DNA from: Microcebus murinus
Lineage: Eukaryota; Chordata; Mammalia; Primates; Cheirogaleidae
DNA length: 64,000 nucleotides
Assembly (NCBI RefSeq): GCF_040939455.1
Contig: NC_134118.1
Coordinates: 78,206,680-78,270,679, forward strand
Direction of reading: 5' to 3'
A program made the translations under genes and the position numbers. Shown here one piece after another: positions 1 to 8,744 of this stretch; within the stretch, counting starts at the first letter, position 1; each line of letters opens with the position of its first letter. The notes beneath the pieces were generated by a model. That model did no database searches. It saw only the letters and a list, made by a program, of their open reading frames with translations, and was not told where the DNA came from.

Positions 1-848
1 GGGTGAGTGGACACAGCAAGATCCGCACTGCGCCCTGCCTGCCCGTCTCCCGTGGGCGAGAGGACACAGCCAGATCCGCACTGCGCCCTGCCTGAACGTC
101 TCCCGTGGGTGAGTGGACACAGCCAGATCCGCACTGCGCCTTGCCTGCCTGTCTCACGTGGGTGAGTGGACACAGCCAGATCCGCACTGCGCCCTACCTG
201 CCCGTCTCCCGTGGGTGAGTGGACACAGCCAGATCCGCACTGCACCCTGCCTGACCGTCCTTCGTGAGTGAGTGGACACCGCCAGTTCCGCACTGCGCCC
301 TGCCTGCCCGTCTGCCGTGGGTGAGTGGACACAGCCAGATCCGCACTGCGCCCTGCCTGCCCGTCTCCCGTCAGTGAGTGGACACAGCCAGATCCGCACT
401 GCGCCCTGCCTGACCGTCAGCCGTGGGTGAGTTGAGACATCCAGATCCACACTGCGCCCTGCCTGACCGCCTGCCGTGGGTGAGTGGACACAGCCAGATG
501 CGCACTGCGCCCTGCCTGCCCGTCTCCCGTGGGCGAGTAGACACAGCCATATCCGCACTGCGCCCTGCCTGCCCTTCTGCCGTGGGCGAGTGGACACAGC
601 CAGATCCGCACTGCGCCCTGCCTGACCGTCTGCCGTGAGTGAGTGGACACAGCCAGATCCACACTGCGCCCTGCCTGCCCGTCTGCCGTGGGTGAGTGGA
701 CACAGCCAGATCCGCACTGCGCCCTGCCTGACCGTCTGCCGTGTGTGAGTGGACACAGCCAGATCCGCACTGCGCCCTGCCTTACCGCCTGTCGTGGGTG
801 AGTGGTCACAGCCAGATCCGTACTGCGCCCTGCCTGCTCGTCTGCCGT

Positions 849-901
849 GGGTCAATGGAAATAGCCAGATCCACACAGCACCGTCTCTGCCCATCTCCCG
901 T
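849..901. repeat. Divergent landmark monomer (CAGCACCG type), first of 14
   Basis: This is the most divergent recurring monomer. It starts GGGTCAATGGAAATAGCC (or GGGTCAGTGGACATAGCC) and has CACACAGCACCGTCTCTGCC in place of the usual middle. The CAGCACCG motif is at 876, 6,653, 9,302, 20,484, 23,080, 32,195, 34,791, 39,560, 44,860, 47,721, 53,391, 54,928, 55,564 and 61,340. Two subtypes exist: CAATGGAAATAG (876, 6,653, 20,484, 32,195, 39,560, 47,721, 55,564) and CAGTGGACATAG (9,302, 23,080, 34,791, 44,860, 53,391, 54,928). The copy at 61,340 is intermediate (CAGTGGAAATAG). It is a good landmark for tracing blocks. Confidence 0.92.
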
Positions 902-3900
902 GGGTGAGTGGACACAGCCGGATCTGCACTGCGCCCTGCCTGCCTGTCTCCCGTGGGTGAGTGGACACAGCCAGATCGGCACTGCGCCCTGCCTGACCGT
1001 CTGCCGTGGGTGAGTGGACACAGCCAGATCCGCACTGCGCCCTGCCTGACCGTCTGCCGTGGGTGAGTGGACACAGCCAGATCCGCACTGCGCCCTGCCT
1101 GCCCGTTTCCCGTCAGTGAGTGGACACAGCCAGATCCGCACTGCGCACTGCCTGCCCGTCTCCCGTGGGTGAGTGGACACAGCCAGATCCGCACTGCGCC
1201 CTGCCTGCCTGTCTCTCGTGGGCGAGTGGACACAGCCAGATCCGCACTGCGCCCTGCCTGCCCGTCTGTCGTGGGCGAGTGGACACCGCCAGATCCGCAC
1301 TGCGCACTGCCTGACCATCTGCCGTGGGTGAGTTTACACAGCCAGATCCGCACTGCGCCCTGCCTGACCGCCTGTCGTGGGTGAGTGGACACAGCCAGAT
1401 CCGCACTGCACCCTGCCTGACCGTCTGCCGTGGGTGAGTGGACACAGCCAGATCCACACTGCGCCCTGCCTGCCCGTCTGCCGTGGGTGAGTTGACACAG
1501 CCAGATCCGCACTGCGCCCTGCCTGACCGTCTCCCGTGGGTGAGTGGACACAGCCAGATCCGCACTGCACCCTGCCTGACCGTCCATCGTGGGTGAGTGG
1601 ACGCCGCCAGATCCGCACTGCGCCCTGCCTGCCCGTCTCCCGTGGGTGAGTGGACACAGCCAGTTCCGCCCTGCGCCCTGCCTGCCCGTCTCCCGTGGGT
1701 GAGTGGACACAGCCAGATCCGCACTGCGCGCTGCCTGCCTGTCTCCCGTGGGCGAGTGGACACAGCCAGATCCGCACTGCGCCCTGCCTGACCGTCTGCC
1801 GTGGGTGAGTGGACACAGCCAGATCCGCACTGTGCCCTGCCTGCCCGTCTCCCGTGGGTGAGTGGACACAGCCACATCCGCACTGCGCCTTGCCTGCCCG
1901 TCTCCCGTCAGTGAGTGGACACAGCCAGATCCGCACTGCGCCCTGCCTCCCCGTCTCCCGTGGGCGAGTGGAGACAGCCAGATCCGCAATGCGCCCTGCC
2001 TGCCCGTCTGCCGTGGGTAAGTGGACACAGCCAGATCCGCACTGCGCCCTGCCTGCCCGTCTGCCGTGGGTGAGTGGACACAGCCAGATCCGCACTGCGC
2101 CCTGCCTAACCACCTGCCGTGGTTGAGTGGACACAGCCAGATCCGCACTGCGCCCTGCCTGCCCGTCTCCCCTGGGCGAGTGGACACAGCCAGATTCTCA
2201 CTGCGCCCTGCCTGCCCGTCTGCTGTGGGTGAGTGGATACAGCCAGATCCGCACTGCGCCCTGCTTGCCCGTCTCCCGTGGGTGAGTGGACACAGCCAGT
2301 TCCGCACTGCGCGCTGCCTACCCGTCTCCCGTGGGCGAGTGGAAACAGCCAGATCCGCACTGCACGCTGCCTGCCCGTCTGTCGTGGGCGAGTGGACACA
2401 GCCATATCCGCACTGCGCCCTGCCTGCCCGTCTGCCGTGGGTGAGTGGACACAGCCAGATCCACACTGCGCCCTGCCTACCCGTCTGCCGTGGGTGAGTG
2501 GACACAGCCAGATCCACACTGCGCCCTGCCTGACCCTCTCCCGTGGGTGAGTGGACACAGCCAGATCCGCACTGCGCCCTGCCTGCCCGTCACCCGTGGG
2601 TGAGTGGACACAGCCAGATACGCACTGCGCCCTGCCTGCCCGTCTCCCGTGGGTGAGTGGACACAGCCAGATCCGCACTGCGCGCTGCCTGCCCGTCTGT
2701 CGTGGGCGAGTGGACACAGCCATATCCGCACTACGCCCTGCCTGACTGTCTTCCGTGGGTGAGTGGACACAGCCAGATCCGCACTGCGCCTTGCCTGCCC
2801 GTCTCACGTGGGTGAGTGGACACAGCCAGATCCGCCTTGCGCCCTGCCTGACCGTCTGCCGTGGGTGAGTGGACACAGCCAGATCCGCACTGCGCCCTGC
2901 CTGCCCTTCTGCCGTGGGTGAGTGGACACAGCCAGATCCGCACTGCGCCCTGCCTGCCCGTCTCCCGTCGGTGAGTGGACACAGCCAAATCCGCACTGCG
3001 CCCTGCCTGCCCGTCTCCCGTGGGTGAGTGGACACAGCCAGATCCGCACTGCGCCCTGCTTGCCCGTCTCCCGTGGGTGAGTGGACACAGCCAGATCCGC
3101 ACTGCGCCCTGCCTGCCCGTCTCCCGTGGGCAAGTGGACACAGCCAGATACGCACTGCGCGCTGCCTGCCCGTCTCCCGTGTGCGAGTGGACACAGCCAG
3201 ATCCGCACTGCCCCCTGCCTGCCCGTCTCCCGTGGGTGAGTGGACACAGCCAGATCCGCACTGCACCTTGCCTGCCCGTCTCCCGTCAGTGAGTGGACAC
3301 AGCCAGATCCGCACTGCGCCCTGCCTGCCCGTCTCCCGTGGGTGAGTGGACACAGCCAGATCCGCACTGCGCGCTGCCTGCCCGTCTCCCGTGGGCGAGT
3401 GGAAACAGCCAGATCCGCACTGCGCGCTGCCTGCCCGTCTGTCGTGGGTGAGTGGACACAGCCAGATCCGCACTGCTCGCTGCCTGCCCGTCTCCCGTGG
3501 GCGAGTGGACACAGCCAGATCCGCACTGCGCGCTGCCTGCCCGTCTGTCGTGGGCGAGTGGACACAGCCATATCCGCACTACGCCCTTCCTGACCGTCTG
3601 CCGTGGGTGAGTGGACACAGCCAGATCCACACTGCGCCCTGCCTGCCCGTCTCCCGTCAGTGAGTGCACACAGCCAGATCCGCACAGCGCCCTACCTGCC
3701 CGTCTTCCGTCAGTGAGTGGACACAGCCAGATCCGCACTGCGCCCTACGTGCCCGTCCTCCGTGGGCGAGTGGACACAGCCAGATCCGCACTGCGCCCTG
3801 CCTGCCCGTCTCCCGTGGGTGAGTGGACACAGCCAGATCCGCACTGCATCTTGCCTGCCGGTCTCCCGTCAGTGAGTGGACACAGCCAGATCCGCACTGC

Positions 3901-3975
3901 GCCCTGCCTGCCCGTCTGCCATGGGTGAGTGGACACAGCCAGATCCACACTGCGCCCTGCCTGCCCGACTGCCGT

Positions 3976-4028
3976 GGGCAGGCGGACACAGCCAGATCCG
4001 CACTGCGCACTGCCTGACCATCTGCCGT
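3976..4028. repeat. GGGCAGGCGG landmark monomer, first of 10
   Basis: Here the conserved GAGTGG is replaced: the monomer starts GGGCAGGCGGACACAGCC and follows a CCCGACTGCCGT tail. Copies start at 3,976, 13,250, 18,761, 30,472, 37,678, 42,819, 45,998, 50,768, 58,239 and 63,115. In every copy I checked the next monomer is followed by the GAGTTTACACAGCC variant, so these monomers travel as a haplotype-like group. Confidence 0.88.
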
Positions 4029-4346
4029 GGGTGAGTTTACACAGCCAGATCCGCACTGCGCCCTGCCTGACCGCCTGTCGTGGGTGAGTGGACACAGCCA
4101 GATCCGCACTGCACCCTGCCTGACCGTCTGCCGTGGGTGAGTGGACACAGCCAGATCCACACTGCGCCCTGCCTGCCCGTTTGCCGTGGGTGAGTGGACA
4201 CAGCCAGATCCGCACTGCGCCCTGCCTGACCGTCTCCCGTGGGTGAGTGGACACAGCCAGATCCGAACTGCACCCTGCCTGACCGTCCTTCGTGGGTGAG
4301 TGGACGCCGCCAGATCCGCACTGCGCCCTGCCTGCCCGTCTCCCGT

Positions 4347-4399
4347 GGGTGAGTGGACACAGCCAGATCCGCACTGCGCCCTGCCTGCCCGTCTCCCGT
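4347..4399. repeat. Exact consensus monomer (reference unit)
   Basis: This copy matches the consensus at all 53 positions and can serve as the reference. It has four CpGs, one in each of CCGCAC, TGCGCC, CCCGTC and CCCGTG. The plus strand has a single stop triplet, TGA at monomer bases 4-6. The minus strand has none, because TTA, CTA and TCA are all absent from the plus strand. Common variants at the start are GGGCGAG, TCAGTGAG and TGTGTGAG. Common tail variants are TGACCGTCTGCCGT, TGCCCGTCTGTCGT, TGACCGCCTGCCGT, TGCCCTTCTGCCGT, TGCCCGTCTCCAGT and TGACCGTCCTTCGT. Confidence 0.95.
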
Positions 4400-4925
4400 G
4401 GGTGAGTGGACACAGCCAGATCCGCACTGCGCCCTGCCTGCCCGTATCCTGTCAGTGAGTGGACACAGCCAGATCCGCACTGCGCCCTGCCTGCCCGTCT
4501 CCCGTGGGTGAGTGGACACAGCCAGATCCGCACTGCGCGCTGCCTGCCTGTCTCCCGTGGGCGAGTGGACACAGCCAGATCCGCACTGCGCCCTGCCTGA
4601 CCGTCTGCCGTGGGTGAGTGGTCACAGCCAGATCCGCACTGCGCCCTGCCTGCCCGTCTCCCGTGGGAGAGTGGACACAGCCAGATCCGCACTGCGCCTT
4701 GCCTGCCCGTCTCCCGTCAGTGAGTGGACACAGCCAGATCCGCACTGCGCCCTGCCTGCCCGTCTCCCGTGGGCGAGTGGAGACAGCCAGATCCGCACTG
4801 CGCCCTGCCTGCCCGTCTGCCGTGGGTAAGTGGACACAGCCAGATCCGCACTGCGCCCTGCCTGCCCGTCTGCCGTGGGTGAGTGGACACAGCCAGATCC
4901 GCACTGCGCCCTGCCTAACCGCCTG

Positions 4926-5508
4926 CCGTGGTTGAGTGGACACAGCCAGATCCGCACTGCGCCCTGCCTGCCCGTCTCCCCTGGGCGAGTGGACACAGCC
5001 AGATTCGCACTGCGCCCTGCCTGCCCGTCTGCCGTGGGCGAGTGGACACAGCCAGATCCGCACTGCGCCCTGCATGCCCGTCTATCGTGGGCGAGTGGAC
5101 ACAGCCAGATCCGCACTGCGCCCTGCCTGACCGTCTGCCGTGGGTGAGTGGACACAGCCAGATCCGCACTGCGCCCTGCCTGACCGCCTGCCGTGGGTGA
5201 GTGGACACAGCAAGATCCGCACTGCGCCCTGTCTGCCCGTCTCCCGTGGGCGAGAGGACACAGCCAGATCCGCACTGCGCCCTGCCTGAACGTCTCCCGT
5301 GGGTGAGTGGACACAGCCAGATCCGCACTGCGCCTTGCCTGCCTGTCTCACGTGGGTGAGTGGACACAGCCAGATCCGCACTGCGCCCTACCTGCCCGTC
5401 TCCCGTGGGTGAGTGGACACAGCCAGATCCGCACTGCACCCTGCCTGACCGTCCTTCGTGAGTGAGTGGACACCGCCAGTTCCGCACTGCGCCCTGCCTG
5501 CCCGTCTG
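4926..5508. repeat. 583-bp tandem duplication, left copy
   Basis: Eleven monomers, starting at the CCGTGGTTGAG boundary, are repeated directly downstream at an offset of 583. Both copies carry the rare CAGCAAG monomer (5,208 and 5,791) followed by the same uncommon CCCTGTCTGCC variant, which is absent from the related copies at 14 and 19,622. I see no difference between the two copies, so this is one of the most recent local events. Confidence 0.9.
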
Positions 5509-6091
5509 CCGTGGTTGAGTGGACACAGCCAGATCCGCACTGCGCCCTGCCTGCCCGTCTCCCCTGGGCGAGTGGACACAGCCAGATTCGCACTGCGCCC
5601 TGCCTGCCCGTCTGCCGTGGGCGAGTGGACACAGCCAGATCCGCACTGCGCCCTGCATGCCCGTCTATCGTGGGCGAGTGGACACAGCCAGATCCGCACT
5701 GCGCCCTGCCTGACCGTCTGCCGTGGGTGAGTGGACACAGCCAGATCCGCACTGCGCCCTGCCTGACCGCCTGCCGTGGGTGAGTGGACACAGCAAGATC
5801 CGCACTGCGCCCTGTCTGCCCGTCTCCCGTGGGCGAGAGGACACAGCCAGATCCGCACTGCGCCCTGCCTGAACGTCTCCCGTGGGTGAGTGGACACAGC
5901 CAGATCCGCACTGCGCCTTGCCTGCCTGTCTCACGTGGGTGAGTGGACACAGCCAGATCCGCACTGCGCCCTACCTGCCCGTCTCCCGTGGGTGAGTGGA
6001 CACAGCCAGATCCGCACTGCACCCTGCCTGACCGTCCTTCGTGAGTGAGTGGACACCGCCAGTTCCGCACTGCGCCCTGCCTGCCCGTCTG
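5509..6091. repeat. 583-bp tandem duplication, right copy
   Basis: This is the second copy of the eleven-monomer unit at 4,926-5,508. The sequence before the left copy (CCTAACCGCCTG) differs from that before the right copy (CCTGCCCGTCTG), and after 6,091 the GGTTGAG start is not repeated. The duplication is therefore exactly two copies. Downstream the array continues as in 1 onward at an offset of 5,777. Confidence 0.9.
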
Positions 6092-8345
6092 CCGTGGGTG
6101 AGTGGACACAGCCAGATCCGCACTGCGCCCTGCCTGCCCGTCTCCCGTCAGTGAGTGGACACAGCCAGATCCGCACTGCGCCCTGCCTGACCGTCAGCCG
6201 TGGGTGAGTTGACACATCCAGATCCACACTGCGCCCTGCCTGACCGCCTGCCGTGGGTGAGTGGACACAGCCAGATGCGCACTGCGCCCTGCCTGCCCGT
6301 CTCCCGTGGGCGAGTGGACACAGCCATATCCGCACTGCGCCCTGCCTGCCCTTCTGCCGTGGGCGAGTGGACACAGCCAGATCCGCACTGCGCCCTGCCT
6401 GACCGTCTGCCGTGAGTGAGTGGACACAGCCAGATCCACACTGCGCCCTGCCTGCCCGTCTGCCGTGGGTGAGTGGACACAGCCAGATCCGCACTGCGCC
6501 CTGCCTGACCGTCTGCCGTGTGTGAGTGGACACAGCCAGATCCGCACTGCGCCCTGCCTTACCGCCTGTCGTGGGTGAGTGGTCACAGCCAGATCCGTAC
6601 TGCGCCCTGCCTGCTCGTCTGCCGTGGGTCAATGGAAATAGCCAGATCCACACAGCACCGTCTCTGCCCATCTCCCGTGGGTGAGTGGACACAGCCGGAT
6701 CTGCACTGCGCCCTGCCTGCCTGTCTCCCGTGGGTGAGTGGACACAGCCAGATCGGCACTGCGCCCTGCCTGACCGTCTGCCGTGGGTGAGTGGACACAG
6801 CCAGATCCGCACTGCGCCCTGCCTGACCGTCTGCCGTGGGTGAGTGGACACAGCCAGATCCGCACTGCGCCCTGCCTGCCCGTTTCCCGTCAGTGAGTGG
6901 ACACAGCCAGATCCGCACTGCGCACTGCCTGCCCGTCTCCCGTGGGTGAGTGGACACAGCCAGATCCGCACTGCGCCACGCCTGCCTGTCTCCCGTGGGC
7001 GAGTGGACACAGCCAGATCCGCACTGCGCCCTGCCTGCCCGTCTGTCGTGGGCGAGTGGACACAGCCAGATCCGCACTGCGCACTGCCTGACCATCTGCC
7101 GTGGGTGAGTTTACACAGCCAGATCCGCACTGCGCCCTGCCTGACCGCCTGTCGTGGGTGAGTGGACACAGCCAGATCCGCACTGCACCCTGCCTGACCG
7201 TCTGCCGTGGGTGAGTGGACACAGCCAGATCCACACTGCGCCCTGCCTGCCCGTCTGCCGTGGGTGAGTGGACACAGCCAGATCCGCACTGCGCCCTGCC
7301 TGACCGTCTCCCGTGGGTGAGTGGACACAGCCAGATCCGCACTGCACCCTGCCTGACCGTCCATCGTGGGTGAGTGGACGCCGCCAGATCCGCACTGCGC
7401 CCTGCCTGCCCGTCTCCCGTGGGTGAGTGGACACAGCCAGTTCCGCCCTGCGCCCTGCCTGCCCGTCTCCCGTGGGTGAGTGGACACAGCCAGATCCGCA
7501 CTGCGCGCTGCCTGCCTGTCTCCCGTGGGCGAGTGGACACAGCCAGATCCGCACTGCGCCCTGCCTGACCGTCTGCCGTGGGTGAGTGGACACAGCCAGA
7601 TCCGCACTGCGCCCTGCCTGCCCGTCTCCCGTGGGTGAGTGGACACAGCCAGATCCGCACTGCGCCTTGCCTGCCCGTCTCCCGTCAGTGAGTGGACACA
7701 GCCAGATCCGCACTGCGCCCTGCCTCCCCGTCTCCCGTGGGCGAGTGGAGACAGCCAGATCCGCAATGCGCCCTGCCTGCCCGTCTGCCGTGGGTAAGTG
7801 GACACAGCCAGATCCGCACTGCGCCCTGCCTGCCCGTCTGCCGTGGGTGAGTGGACACAGCCAGATCCGCACTGCGCGCTGCCTGCCCGTCTGTCGTGGG
7901 CGAGTGGACACAGCCATATCCGCACTGCGCCCTGCCTGCCCGTCTGCCGTGGGTGAGTGGACACAGCCAGATCCACACTGCGCCCTGCCTACCCGTCTGC
8001 CGTGGGTGAGTGGACACAGCCAGATCCGCACTGCGCCCTGCCTGACCCTCTCCCGTGGGTGAGTGGACACAGCCAGATCCGCACTGCGCCCTGCCTGCCC
8101 GTCTCCCGTGGGTGAGTGGACACAGCCAGATCCGCACTGCGCCCTGCCTGCCCGTCTCCCGTGGGTGAGCGGACACAGCCAGATCCGCACTGCGCGCTGC
8201 CTGCCCGTCTGTCGTGGGCGAGTAGACACAGCCATATCCGCACTACGCCCTGCCTGACTGTCTTCCGTGGGTGAGTGGACACAGCCAGATCCGCACTGCG
8301 CCTTGCCTGCCCGTCTCACGTGGGTGAGTGGACACAGCCAGATCC
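5778..8345. repeat. Second copy of the left-end block at offset 5,777
   Basis: Positions 1-2,100 recur at 5,778-7,877 at an offset of 5,777 (109 monomers). The match resumes at an offset of 5,512 as far as about 8,345, against about 2,833. The change of 265 bases is a loss of five whole monomers near 7,870. Related copies start at 19,609, 31,320, 38,526 and 46,846. All of these begin with the CAGCAAG monomer and carry the CAGCACCG monomer 862 bases on, or 1,021 in the 38.5-kb copy, which gained 159 bases. Confidence 0.85.
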
Positions 8346-8692
8346 GCACTGCGCCCTACCTGCCCATCTCCCGTGGGTGAGTGGACACCGCCTGATCCGC
8401 ACTGCGCCCTGCCTGCCCGTCTGCCGTGGGCGAGTGGACACAGCCAGATCCGCACTGCGCCCTGCCTGCCCGTCTATCGTGGGCGAGTGGACACAGCCAG
8501 ATCCGCACTGCGCCCTGCCTGACCGTCTGCCGTGGGTGAGTGGACACAGCCAGATCCGCACTGCGCACTGCCTGCCCTTCTGCCGTGGGTGAGTGAACAC
8601 AGCCAGATCCACACTGCGCCCTGCCTGCCCGAATCCCGTCAGTGAGTGGACACAGCCAGATCCGCACTGCGCCCTACCTGCCCGTCTGCCTT

Positions 8693-8744
8693 GGGTGAGT
8701 GGACACAGCCAGCCTGCACTGCTCCCTGCCTGCCCGTCTGCCGT
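8693..8744. repeat. 52-bp monomer, deletion type 1 (four copies)
   Basis: The usual CAGCCAGATCCGCACTGCGC reads CAGCCAGCCTGCACTGCTC, one base shorter. The same change is seen near 22,489, 34,200 and 52,800, at offsets of 13,778, 25,489 and 44,089 from this one. These are the offsets of the surrounding block, so it arose once and spread by block duplication. Confidence 0.9.

Larger units (their letters stand above)
1..5038. repeat. Block recurring 46.8 kb downstream (left copy)
   Basis: The first 5,038 bases match 46,846-51,830. The offset is 46,845 up to about 2.1 kb and 46,792 after it, because one monomer (about 2,107-2,160, with the CCTAACCACC tail) is missing in the downstream copy near 48,950. 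The 46,845 offset equals 884 monomers less seven bases, and exactly seven one-base deletions lie in between. This accounts for every length change along that stretch. The left edge is cut by the window. Confidence 0.88.

Noticed and set aside
423..638. Short plus-strand open frames (64-211 codons) as small genes
   Set aside because: They run from a GTG to the TGA at monomer bases 4-6 and vary in length only with how many GGGCGAG variants remove that TGA. The same frames recur throughout the array.
849..901. CAGCACCG monomers as remnants of an inserted mobile element
   Set aside because: The monomer keeps the 53-bp length and phase, with recognisable flanks inside the unit, and has no terminal repeats or target duplication. 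It is a diverged monomer.
5440..5480. CENP-B box in the TTCG-containing tails
   Set aside because: Tails such as CCTTCGTGGGTGAG and CCTTCGTGAGTGAG contain TTCG, but the required A five bases after it and the CGGG that follows are absent, so the core motif is not met.
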